The notes beneath the pieces are model-generated. The model did no database searches, was not told where the DNA came from, and was given only the letters and a program-made list of their open reading frames with translations. From NCBI GenBank assembly GCA_947480055.1, contig CANKBX010000005.1, positions 1-43,890 of the forward strand: 43,890 bases of DNA. The letters are read 5' to 3'. The stretch's first letter is position 1. Every line of letters starts with the position of its first letter. This DNA comes from Planctomycetaceae bacterium. GTDB taxonomy: Bacteria > Planctomycetota > Phycisphaerae > Phycisphaerales > SM1A02. This document shows positions 8,464 to 17,328 of the stretch, one piece after another. Made by a program: the position numbers and the translations under genes.

Positions 8464-9111
8464 ATGTCTTCGATATTTCTAAATTTATTATGCTTTGACG
8501 TGCCTTTTGTAGGAAATGTGGCGCAATCAGAGCATGGACCCTCATTATGGGTCTGGATCTTGCTCATCGCAGCCGGAATCGTGGCAACCATTACCGATCT
8601 ACGCACTATGCTTATTCGAAATTGGCTCACTTTGCCACTACTAGTGGCAGGCCTTACTTACAGCGGTATTGTTGCCGGAACGCCTGGAGTTGTAGATTCG
8701 TTAGAGGGAGCCGGGGTGGCGGGAGGTGTATTTCTAGCTGCATATGCTTTCGCCCGCGGTGGCGCTGGCGATGCCAAATTAATGATGGCATTTGGATCAT
8801 GGGTTGGGTTTCAATGTTCGGCGGTGCTTTTATTAAGCGTGGCGATAGTAGGTTTTTTTGCAGCAATGGGGCTTATTGTTAAACGCTGCGGCATCACCCA
8901 AATTCCAAACGCTATTTTTCATCAAATTATGATGACCAGAATGGGCTTTTTACGATTTCTAAAGGGCCACAAGTTAAATCAAGATGAGAATGCCATCTAC
9001 CAAGCAGAACCTCAGCAGCGCCCTAAGTTATGGTTTCCATATGCTCCGTCCATCTTGCTTGGAACTATTGCCGCATGGTGGTATTGGGAACAATTTGGAG
9101 GAGTTCTATGA
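8464..9111 (+). CDS. tadV: Prepilin peptidase, A24 family (TadV/CpaA)
   Basis: DLRTMLIRNWLTLPLLVAGL...; GGAGDAKLMMAFG (GxGD motif), multiple TM segments. Confidence 0.88.
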   Translation: MSSIFLNLLCFDVPFVGNVAQSEHGPSLWVWILLIAAGIVATITDLRTMLIRNWLTLPLLVAGLTYSGIVAGTPGVVDSLEGAGVAGGVFLAAYAFARGGAGDAKLMMAFGSWVGFQCSAVLLLSVAIVGFFAAMGLIVKRCGITQIPNAIFHQIMMTRMGFLRFLKGHKLNQDENAIYQAEPQQRPKLWFPYAPSILLGTIAAWWYWEQFGGVL

Positions 9112-9524
9112 AATTGCACCGATTCAATCACTCTCGCCGCGGCTCTGAAAGTGCTGAGATGATTATAGCCCTTCCAGTGGTGATTTTATTGATTTTTGCG
9201 GGGTTTGAATATGGCTGGGTCGCCCTTAAATCAATCCAAATGGATCATGCCGCGCGCGTTGGTGCTCGAGTTGCGGCACTGTCTGGTTCCACATCTGCGG
9301 ACGTAGAAAATAAGGTAAATACAGCCCTTTTAAATTCTGGAATTGTGGGGGCAACACTTACCATTAATCCGCAAGATCCATCTACGGCACCACTTGGCAC
9401 CCCAATCACGGTTCTAATTGAGACCAATTATTCAAATGTGCAATTGCTTGGACTTAGCCGCATGATGCCACTGCCAGCCGTTCTGAAAGGGCGAGCCAGC
9501 ATGGTGAAGGAACCCGAGCCGTAA
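9108..9524 (+). CDS. tadE: TadE-like minor pseudopilin
   Basis: MKLHRFNHSRRGSESAEMIIALPVVILLIFAGFEYGW...; G^SESAE site; ATGA overlap with tadV. Confidence 0.85.
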   Translation: MKLHRFNHSRRGSESAEMIIALPVVILLIFAGFEYGWVALKSIQMDHAARVGARVAALSGSTSADVENKVNTALLNSGIVGATLTINPQDPSTAPLGTPITVLIETNYSNVQLLGLSRMMPLPAVLKGRASMVKEPEP

Positions 9525-9671
9525 ATCACAGTTTGGGCAAGAACCGCTTGTCAATTCGGGGGCAAAATATTTCATTTCAACTCAGTTTCTGCATGATTTG
9601 TGCCGATAGTCACATGACTGTTGAATCAAGACTGAGCTTACGTAACTCCAGCAAATCGCAGAAATGTAACC

Positions 9672-12005
9672 ATGTCCACAACTCGTTTGATCATGATCGG
9701 CCTTGTCATGGCGGTGGTTGCCGCCCTGCTGGCTGTATTTGTGCAATTTGTCTTTGTCGCTGGCGGCAGTTCTGAAGGGCAGAGCTCTGCTCAAATGGTT
9801 GTTACTGCCCAGGAATTCCCCGCGGGGCACAAGCTTATTGCAAACGATCTTGTTGCCGCGCCAGCCAAAGCAATGGCCAATGGGAAAAAAGGGATTGCGT
9901 CAATGCAATCGGTTGTGGGTCGCACTTTGGTGATGCCCATGAAAAAAGGGCAGGCGATCACGGCCGAGGATCTTGTTGTGCAAGGATCTGGATCCTTGAT
10001 CGCCAGCCAAATTCCACCTGGATACCGCGCAATAGTTGTGTCGCTACGCGATCCCGCTCCAGGCGTTGTGCTTTACCCAGGTGCGCTTGTGGACATTCTT
10101 GCCACTATGGAAGCGCCGGGAACAGGAAATGCGCAGCGAGAAAAAATCACGCGAACAGTGCAGGAACGCATGCGTGTTCTTGCGGTGAATGACGAAACCG
10201 TTGGAGGCAAACCAAACGAAATAACTGATCGCCGCAATACAAACCAACGCAAACTTTCTGTAACACTGGCCGTGACTCCCGAGCAAGCTGCGCAAATCGA
10301 ACTCGCAAGCGCACGCGGCACAATTGGAATTACTTTGCGATCCGATGACGACGCCAATCCAGACTTGGGTCAATTTGCCACGGCTACAACAAAGTCGCTC
10401 ATGGGTATTGTGTCAGATGAAGCTGCGCCAGTCGCAGAAGACCCTGTGGCAAAGGGCACCAAAAAATCCAATGAAACCGCGCCAACGTATGCGCCCTCTG
10501 TTTCCAAGCAAACAAAAATGTTGGAATCCAAGATTTGCCGCATCTTTAACGTGAATCTTCAGGTTGAGGAAATTCAAGGAACCGTGGCGCTGCGTGGCAC
10601 TATGCCAGACATTGCAACGGCAAACTTAATCCAAGCCTTTATGACTGCCTCGGGATTAAAGTGGGTTGACCTCACCCACATCGCTGGCGTGCAACAAGTG
10701 CAATTGCGTGTGCGCATTGCCGAGGCAAGCCGATATGCATTGCGCGAGTTGGCATTTGGCGCGGTGGCCGGCGGCAATTCGTTTTTCGGTGGCTACCAAG
10801 CTCCGGGCGGAACCCCATTCCAACCAGTCTCAATTTCGCCGGGCGCTGGCGCGCAACAAACAGCCACCGTCGGTGGCAACGTCGCCACTGAAGCAAGCGG
10901 TGTCACCAGTCCAAACTTTGGATTCGATAAGAACGCAGTTACAAGCGCTGTGACTTTATTTGGAGGCGTTCCAGGCTCTGATTTGGAATTTTATATTCAA
11001 GCTCTTTCTGAGAATCGATATGTTCGTTTGCTTGCAGAACCCAACTTGGTTGCCATCAGCGGAGAACGCGCCACGTTTTTAGTTGGAGGCGCGTTTCCAA
11101 TTCCGGTTGTGCAAAACTCTGGCGCAAGTAGTTCGGTGACTATTGAGTACAAAGAGTTTGGTGTGCGATTGAACTTCCGCCCCGAAGTGCTTGGTCAAGG
11201 ACGCATTCGTTTAGAAGTGGCGCCTGAAGTCAGTGAGTTAAGCGAGATTGGTTCGCTGCGACAAAACGGATTCACCGTTCCAAGCGTGATTACGCGAAGA
11301 TCTAGCACCACCGTGGAACTGGGAAGCGGTCAATCTTTCGCCATGGCTGGCTTGCTTCGCACCAAGGAACAGGGACGCGTTTCAAAGGTTCCAATTCTTG
11401 GAGATATTCCCGTGCTTGGCGTGCTATTTCGAAGCGTTCGATATGAAGAGGATCAGACCGAATTGGTGGTGATGGTCACGGCTGAATTGGTTGAACCACT
11501 TGACAATGGAACCGTACGTCCGCTGCCTGGCGATCTGCATGAAGCTCCGAATGATTGGGAATTGTTTATGGAAGGTTCTCTCGCTGGGGCAACCAAAGCT
11601 GGCAAGCCGCTAGAGCGATTGAAAGCTCTTGGCTTGGCGGGTCTGCGTGGTCCAGGCGCTTTGCGCAGACCTGACGACGCGCGAGTTTCAGCCGCCGATG
11701 TATTTCCGGCAACAACAAGCGTTGAGGTTGAACAAAAAGTGCAACCTGAACCGTCAACAACCACTCCGGTTGTCAATGTAATTCCCGCCACGCTTGAGCC
11801 CGAACCATCTGCAACTACGCCAGTTGTCAATGAAATCCCCGCCACGTTTGAGCCGCAGCCATCCACAACCACGCCGATTTTGAATGAAATTCCCGCCACG
11901 CTGGAACCCCAGCCATCCATAACCACGCCAACTGAAAATCAAATTCCCGCCACGCTGGAAACTTTGCCTCAAGCCACGGTTCCCAACGAGACCAAGACCC
12001 CGTGA
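9672..12005 (+). CDS. Fused Flp pilus assembly protein: N-terminal CpaB/RcpC (SAF-type) + C-terminal CpaC/RcpA-type secretin
   Basis: TM, EFPAGHKLIANDLVAAPAKA... and GYRAIVVSLRDPAPGVVLYPGALVDILATM (CpaB); then ICRIFNVNLQVEEIQGTVALRGTMPD...VQQVQLRVRIAEASRYALREL...NRYVRLLAEPNLVAISGERATFLVGGAFPIPV...VPILGDIPVLGVLFRS (secretin). Confidence 0.88.
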   Translation: MSTTRLIMIGLVMAVVAALLAVFVQFVFVAGGSSEGQSSAQMVVTAQEFPAGHKLIANDLVAAPAKAMANGKKGIASMQSVVGRTLVMPMKKGQAITAEDLVVQGSGSLIASQIPPGYRAIVVSLRDPAPGVVLYPGALVDILATMEAPGTGNAQREKITRTVQERMRVLAVNDETVGGKPNEITDRRNTNQRKLSVTLAVTPEQAAQIELASARGTIGITLRSDDDANPDLGQFATATTKSLMGIVSDEAAPVAEDPVAKGTKKSNETAPTYAPSVSKQTKMLESKICRIFNVNLQVEEIQGTVALRGTMPDIATANLIQAFMTASGLKWVDLTHIAGVQQVQLRVRIAEASRYALRELAFGAVAGGNSFFGGYQAPGGTPFQPVSISPGAGAQQTATVGGNVATEASGVTSPNFGFDKNAVTSAVTLFGGVPGSDLEFYIQALSENRYVRLLAEPNLVAISGERATFLVGGAFPIPVVQNSGASSSVTIEYKEFGVRLNFRPEVLGQGRIRLEVAPEVSELSEIGSLRQNGFTVPSVITRRSSTTVELGSGQSFAMAGLLRTKEQGRVSKVPILGDIPVLGVLFRSVRYEEDQTELVVMVTAELVEPLDNGTVRPLPGDLHEAPNDWELFMEGSLAGATKAGKPLERLKALGLAGLRGPGALRRPDDARVSAADVFPATTSVEVEQKVQPEPSTTTPVVNVIPATLEPEPSATTPVVNEIPATFEPQPSTTTPILNEIPATLEPQPSITTPTENQIPATLETLPQATVPNETKTP
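11751..11963 (+). repeat. Four 54-bp (18-aa) tandem repeats in the secretin-fusion C-terminus
   Basis: PSTTTPVVNVIPATLEPE / PSATTPVVNEIPATFEPQ / PSTTTPILNEIPATLEPQ / PSITTPTENQIPATLET. Confidence 0.92.
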
Positions 12006-13312
12006 GTGACGCGAAGATCGTCAGCCCAATGAACGCCGCGGCGCTTGCCACACTGCGACGCGAACTGCACACGCGCCTTTTAAGCACATTTGATTTTGCC
12101 GCCGCGGACCAAATGAACCGCGATCAACTTGTCGCCGAGTGCAGCAAGCGCGTGGGAAAAATGCTGGAGCAAGGAACGCCTATTTCCAACCAAGAACAAG
12201 CGTGGCTTGTGCAAGGCGTGTTGGATGACATGTTTGGACTTGGGCCACTTGAGCCACTGCTCAGCAACGAATCGATCACCGACATTCTTGTTGTGAGTCC
12301 AGATCGAGTCTTCGTTGAGCGTCAAGGTCGTTTAGAAAAATGCGATGCGCAATTTCGCGACGAGGCACATTTGATGCATGTGATTCAGCGCTTAGTTCGC
12401 AACACGGGCCGACGCATTGACGAACTCAGTCCAATGGTGGACACGCGTCTATCCGATGGTTCACGCATCAATGCGATTATTCCCCCGCTTGCCGTGGATG
12501 GCGCCCAACTGAGCATCCGACGCTTTCCGAAGATCGCGCTTGGATTACATGGACTTGTCAAAATAGGAACGCTCACCAATGCCACCGCGGATCTGCTTCG
12601 AGCCATGGTGGCGGGTCGACTGAATGTGATCTTCTCGGGTGGTACGGGCGTTGGAAAAACAACAATGCTCAATGCCGCCTCGGTGGCCATTCCCACCACT
12701 GAACGCGTGATCACCATTGAAGATGCAGCGGAACTACGACTCGAGGGCGGCCACATTGTTCGTTTAGAGTCGCGAGCTGCAAATGTGGAGGGCGTTGGCG
12801 CCATCGAAACGAGAGAACTTCTTCGCAACGCGCTTCGCATGCGGCCCGACCGAATCATTGTGGGTGAATGTCGCGGCGCAGAAACGTTTGACATGATGCA
12901 GGCAATGAACACGGGCCATGAAGGCTCCATGACCACTTTGCACGCCAACAGCGCCAAAGACACGCTCACCAGACTTGAGTCCATGCTTTCCATGGGTGGC
13001 TTTGAAATGCCCATTCGAGTGCTTCGTGAATACATCGCATCAGCGATCGACGTTGTGGTGCATTTGGCGCGCCTACCTGATGGCCGGCGTGTGGTGAACG
13101 AAATTGTGGAGTTGTGCGGCAGCGACGAAAATGGAATTAAAATCGCGGTGCTGCAGAAATTTCAACTTGAAGGCGTGCGTGATGGCAAAGCCATTGGCAA
13201 ATTTGTGGCCACCGGAATTCAGCCACAGTTTCTAGAGCGCCTACAATCTCGCGGAATTATGCTTAGTCCTGCAGTATTTGCAGCCGGAGCGCTCCAAGCG
13301 GAGAACCAATAG
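12002..13312 (+). CDS. cpaF: Tad/CpaF secretion ATPase
   Basis: GTG start in GTGA overlap with upstream stop; FSGGTGVGKTTMLNAA (Walker A), TIEDAAELRL, RPDRIIVGECRGAETFDMMQAMNTGHEGSMTTLHANS. Confidence 0.95.
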   Translation: MSDAKIVSPMNAAALATLRRELHTRLLSTFDFAAADQMNRDQLVAECSKRVGKMLEQGTPISNQEQAWLVQGVLDDMFGLGPLEPLLSNESITDILVVSPDRVFVERQGRLEKCDAQFRDEAHLMHVIQRLVRNTGRRIDELSPMVDTRLSDGSRINAIIPPLAVDGAQLSIRRFPKIALGLHGLVKIGTLTNATADLLRAMVAGRLNVIFSGGTGVGKTTMLNAASVAIPTTERVITIEDAAELRLEGGHIVRLESRAANVEGVGAIETRELLRNALRMRPDRIIVGECRGAETFDMMQAMNTGHEGSMTTLHANSAKDTLTRLESMLSMGGFEMPIRVLREYIASAIDVVVHLARLPDGRRVVNEIVELCGSDENGIKIAVLQKFQLEGVRDGKAIGKFVATGIQPQFLERLQSRGIMLSPAVFAAGALQAENQ

Positions 13313-13314
13313 CA

Positions 13315-14169
13315 ATGACCTTGCAGACCCTGCTGCTGCCCATACTTTCGGCGGCCATTGCAATGACGGCGTGGATATTTTTTATGCGGCGAATGAGCAA
13401 CCGCGCCAACGCTCCCACTACCGCCACGGCAGAAACCCCGGAAAAAATCAAAGACAAGAACACGCGCTCGCCATTTCCTTTGGTCATTGGACTAGTGTTG
13501 GGGGGATTTATCTGGGTCATTGCCGAACGTCCAACATTGGCTATTGCCGCTTTCGTGCTGTGCTATGGCGTGAGCGAGATGCTGCGCATTCGCAAACAAA
13601 AAATACAACTGGTGCTCGAAGAGCAATACGCAATTGAAGCGGTTGGTGGCGCAAGCCGCTCATTGAGAGCCGGAATCCCTTTATCGGGAATGCTGCAGAT
13701 TCTTTCCGTGGAAACTCGTGGCCAAACGCAAATGGCGTTTCGACAAATCATTCAGCGCGAAGCCATGGGCGAAGAGTTGGCGATCGCAATTCGGCGTGTG
13801 TTGCTGCAATCGCCACTGTCCACGCTGCGTGCGTTTGGCTTGGCGTTGATCATTCAAATATCCGCCGGTGGAAATTTGGCCGACACCACCGATCGGCTTG
13901 CCCGCTCGCTAGTTGATCGCACAAGAGTGCTGCGCCGTTCCAAGGCGATTGTTGCCTACGCACGCGCGGCAGCCATTGTGCTTGCGGTGCTTCCGCCGAT
14001 CGTGGTTGCCTTGATGTGCGTGATGGTGGAAGGCTATAGCGAATTCTTGTTTGATCGAACCGAAGGCAACACTATTTTGGGCGTCGCGGTGGTTCTCGTT
14101 GTGATTGGGCTCACCTCTATACAGCGATTCGGCCGTATTGAATTGCAGAAAAAATGGAAGCCAACATGA
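13315..14169 (+). CDS. tadB: TadB-like type II secretion F-domain membrane protein
   Basis: AVGGASRSLRAGIPLSGMLQIL...LALIIQISAGGNLADTTDRLARSLVDR; TM segments; position after cpaF. Confidence 0.88.
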   Translation: MTLQTLLLPILSAAIAMTAWIFFMRRMSNRANAPTTATAETPEKIKDKNTRSPFPLVIGLVLGGFIWVIAERPTLAIAAFVLCYGVSEMLRIRKQKIQLVLEEQYAIEAVGGASRSLRAGIPLSGMLQILSVETRGQTQMAFRQIIQREAMGEELAIAIRRVLLQSPLSTLRAFGLALIIQISAGGNLADTTDRLARSLVDRTRVLRRSKAIVAYARAAAIVLAVLPPIVVALMCVMVEGYSEFLFDRTEGNTILGVAVVLVVIGLTSIQRFGRIELQKKWKPT

Positions 14170-15035
14170 TCATGCTGCCGCTGATCGCAGGCTTCGCAAC
14201 CCTGGTTGCCGTGGTGGTGCTTGGCTTGAAAAGTCGATCCGCCGCGCAATTCAGTTCCAACATCACTGCTGACGCAGGAACCGAAAGTTGGATGCTTGAT
14301 GAAAAACCGATTGGTCTAACTTCATTGCTGCCAATTTCTTTGCGCACCAGACTCATTACCGCCGGCCTTGCGTCACCAACTCAGCAAATGAAATTTGTTG
14401 CCATTCACGTGCTGCTCACCATATCGGGGGCGTTGATATTGGGCTGGATGGCGTTTGACCAAGAGCCTTCACTCACGCCCACGGTTCTTGTTGGTTGCAT
14501 TGGTGGCGCCATTGGTTGGTGGCTGCCAAACTCATGGCTTGAAGTGCGCCTAGCACAGAGGCGCATAGATATTGTTTCGGAATTTCCTATCATGCTTGAT
14601 TTGCTGCAAATTTCTGTCCAAGGCGGCCTGGGACTTTCTGCCGCGTGGCTTGGCGTGGCGAAAACCTTGCGAGGCAGTGGCGACGCACTGGCCCAAGAAA
14701 TGAGGTTGGTTGAGTTAGAAGTGGGCTTTGGCGCTGGATGGAGAACAACCCTAGAAGCCACCACCGAACGAACTGGCGTGACTGAATTCCGATCCTTGGG
14801 CGCGCTGCTTGAGCAAACCGATCGATTTGGCACTGGACTTTCGCACATGATCCAGGTGCTTTCAGATTCCCTGCGCCATGAAGAACTTCAAGTTCTAGAG
14901 GAGCGCGCCCATCAAGCGTCGGTGAAAATGCTCTTTCCGCTTGCGGCCATGATGATGCCAGCCACACTTTTGCTGATTGTTGGACCGCTATTGTTGATGC
15001 TCTTTGAAGCACTTCAAGGCGCAGATGTGCGCTGA
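14154..15035 (+). CDS. tadC: TadC-like type II secretion F-domain membrane protein
   Basis: EFPIMLDLLQISVQGGLGLSAAWLGVAKTL...RSLGALLEQTDRFGTGLSHMIQVLSDSLRHEE..AHQASVKMLFPLAAMMMPATLLLIVGPLLL. Confidence 0.9.
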   Translation: MEANMIMLPLIAGFATLVAVVVLGLKSRSAAQFSSNITADAGTESWMLDEKPIGLTSLLPISLRTRLITAGLASPTQQMKFVAIHVLLTISGALILGWMAFDQEPSLTPTVLVGCIGGAIGWWLPNSWLEVRLAQRRIDIVSEFPIMLDLLQISVQGGLGLSAAWLGVAKTLRGSGDALAQEMRLVELEVGFGAGWRTTLEATTERTGVTEFRSLGALLEQTDRFGTGLSHMIQVLSDSLRHEELQVLEERAHQASVKMLFPLAAMMMPATLLLIVGPLLLMLFEALQGADVR

Positions 15036-15732
15036 ATCACCCAAAAAAATGAAGAAATTCATCCGCAAGAGCACAAAGATGCCGATGAAAGAGACCATGA
15101 AAGCGTTCGTGATGCAAACCCAACTTCGCAACCAGATGCAGGCCCCAATCAATTTCAATTGTATACCTGGCGTTGCCCGCAATCTGCGCATGCCACTTGC
15201 ATTTACAACGCTCATTGCTGCCACTCTTTCGGTTGCTGCATGCAGCACTCCACCCAAGAAGCACACCGACAGTATTGTGATGAAAGACGAAGTGCAATAT
15301 GCCGTGGACAAAGAATTTGTGCGCGAGCCATTCAACGACCAAACTCGCTTGGGCGTGATTCGTCAGCGATCTCTGTACGAAGTTCACTTCAAACCAGATT
15401 CTGCGAAGTTGTCCAATCTTGGTCAACGCGATGTGGCAATTCTGGCCGAGGCATTGCGCAGCGAAGGCGGTCGCATTTCAGTGCCCAAAGGAATCGCCAG
15501 CGACACTTTGCATGCCGCAAGAATTGAGCAGGTTCGCCTGGCTTTGGTGGAGGCGGGTATTGACATGGCGCACGTGAAGATTGGCGATGAGGACGAGGGC
15601 GGCATTGGAAGCAGTACCCATGAAGCACTGCTTATCCAAGCGGACATACGCAAATCACCAATGAAAGAATCTGGTGGAAAGACTTTAAATAACACAGGTG
15701 ATGGCAAGCCTTCTGGTGGAGGCAACCCATGA
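15004..15732 (+). CDS. CpaD-like/OmpA-like pilus biogenesis lipoprotein (true start may be internal, e.g. 15049)
   Basis: Lipobox-like LSVAACST; YEVHFKPDSAKLSNLGQRDVAILAEALRSEGGRISVP...RIEQVRLALVEAGI resembles CpaD/OmpA-like domains; tad locus context. Confidence 0.55.
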   Translation: MKHFKAQMCAESPKKMKKFIRKSTKMPMKETMKAFVMQTQLRNQMQAPINFNCIPGVARNLRMPLAFTTLIAATLSVAACSTPPKKHTDSIVMKDEVQYAVDKEFVREPFNDQTRLGVIRQRSLYEVHFKPDSAKLSNLGQRDVAILAEALRSEGGRISVPKGIASDTLHAARIEQVRLALVEAGIDMAHVKIGDEDEGGIGSSTHEALLIQADIRKSPMKESGGKTLNNTGDGKPSGGGNP

Positions 15733-16334
15733 TCAAGTTTCGAATGTTGCTTGCACGCGGCGCAACGGCAATGGCGGCAGCAATGCTTTTGCTTGCTCCG
15801 ATGAGTTGTGAATCAACGCCGGAAGTTTCCACCCCAGATTGGTTTGAAGGCGGCGCCATGAAGCCTGCTTCCGCGGAAACTCTGCAACTTACGGCGCGAG
15901 TGCTGGCCGCCAAAGGCGAAACCGCCAAGGCTGGATATATCTTGGATCGAATGTTTCAGCAATTTCCAAACTATCTAGGCACCTACACCGAGGGCGCCGA
16001 AGTGTTGTTGATCGACGGCCGCAATGCGGAAGCGATCAAGTGGCTGAATCGCGGACTTGAGAAATTTCCGAACCAACCCATTCTTATGAACAACCGCGGC
16101 ATGTGTCACTTGCTCGCCGCTGATCTTCCAGCCGCCACATCGGATTTTACCGCGGCCTACACAACGGATCCTGCCGATGCGGAATATGTTGCAAACCTTG
16201 CTCTAGTAAAGGCGCTTGGTGGAGACGATGCGGGGGCAACAGAACTTTGGAACCGCGTGCTTCCCCCAAGTGAAGTCCAGCGGAATATTGACATTGCCAT
16301 AAAGGCAAGACCAAACTTCCTGGTAAAAAAATAA
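15729..16334 (+). CDS. TadD-like TPR lipoprotein
   Basis: Signal peptide with lipobox-like LAPMSCES; TPR-like helices (AEAIKWLNRGLEKFPNQPILMNNRGMCHLLAADLPAATSDFTAAYTTDP). Confidence 0.72.
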   Translation: MIKFRMLLARGATAMAAAMLLLAPMSCESTPEVSTPDWFEGGAMKPASAETLQLTARVLAAKGETAKAGYILDRMFQQFPNYLGTYTEGAEVLLIDGRNAEAIKWLNRGLEKFPNQPILMNNRGMCHLLAADLPAATSDFTAAYTTDPADAEYVANLALVKALGGDDAGATELWNRVLPPSEVQRNIDIAIKARPNFLVKK

Positions 16335-16350
16335 ATCCCGTGTGCGACTT

Positions 16351-16385
16351 GATGGACATGCATCAGTCCATCTGTGATTGTTTTT
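16351..16385. terminator. Possible bidirectional terminator between convergent tadD-like and fabI genes
   Basis: GATGGAC-ATGCATCA-GTCCATC (7-bp perfect stem), TTTTT a few nt downstream; A-rich run on the other side. Confidence 0.4.
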
Positions 16386-16404
16386 CAACCACGCGGCGCG
16401 CTCA

Positions 16405-17184
16405 TTACACACCCATGATTGAGTAGCCGCAATCCACATAAATGGTTTGGCCAGTGACGCCGCTTGACATGCCGGAAAGCAACCACGCCGCAGTGTCGCC
16501 AACATCTTTGGTTGTGATGTTGCGCTTCAGCGGCGCCTTCTTCTCCACCCATTCAAGAATTTGACCGAAACCACCCACCGCCATGGCGCTGAGGGTCTTC
16601 ACTGGACCGGCCGAAATCACGTTGCAGCGAATATTTTTCTCGCCAAGTTCCATGGCCAAATATCGATTGGTGGCTTCAAGCGCGGCTTTGGCAACGCCCA
16701 TGACGTTGTAGGCGGGCACGGCTTTTTCCGCGCCGTAATAGCTCAACGCCATCATTGAACCGCCGTCGGTCATCAGTGGCGCCGCTCGATGCGCCATGGC
16801 TTGATACGTGTACGCCGATAAATCCATGGCCTGCGTGAACACTTTTCGCGGTGTGGCGGTGAAGGCGCCAATTTTCAACCAATCTTTATCCGCATATGCA
16901 ATGCAGTGCACCAAGAAATCCAACTTGCCAAAATCACTTTGAATTTTGGCGAACACCTGATCCAGTTGCTCGTCGCTGCCGGCGTCCATGGGCATGACCC
17001 ACGGATTTTTCACGCCCAATTCCTCCAGCGACATGCGAATACGCCGCTCCATTTTTTCGCCTGGTAAGTGGGTGAAAATACATTCACCACCTTGAGCCAA
17101 AACACTTTCAGTGATGCCGGATGCGATTGATCGATCGTTTGCGATTCCAACAATGAGTCCGCGTTTGCCTTCAAGTATTCCCAT
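16405..17184 (-). CDS. fabI: Enoyl-[acyl-carrier-protein] reductase (NADH)
   Basis: GILEGKRGLIVGIANDRSIASGI; MALSYYGAEKAVPAYNVMGVAKAALEA; RCNVISAGPVKTLSA. Confidence 0.95.
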   Translation of the reverse strand: MGILEGKRGLIVGIANDRSIASGITESVLAQGGECIFTHLPGEKMERRIRMSLEELGVKNPWVMPMDAGSDEQLDQVFAKIQSDFGKLDFLVHCIAYADKDWLKIGAFTATPRKVFTQAMDLSAYTYQAMAHRAAPLMTDGGSMMALSYYGAEKAVPAYNVMGVAKAALEATNRYLAMELGEKNIRCNVISAGPVKTLSAMAVGGFGQILEWVEKKAPLKRNITTKDVGDTAAWLLSGMSSGVTGQTIYVDCGYSIMGV

Positions 17185-17328
17185 TGCGATTCCTTTGCGT
17201 TTGAATTAATCGAGAGATTGAAAGAGTACACATGCGCGCATGAAGATGTGACCGAATCGCCCTGGCCAAGCGCGTGAATATTGCGGCGCATTCATTTTCG
17301 GCGCTTGATTGCGCCAAGCCACGCGAAT

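Noticed and set aside
17231-17242. 12-bp palindrome CATGCGCGCATG upstream of fabI
   Set aside because: Short alternating GC-rich palindromes are expected given the GCGC-rich composition of this genome, and there is no second copy or operator context.
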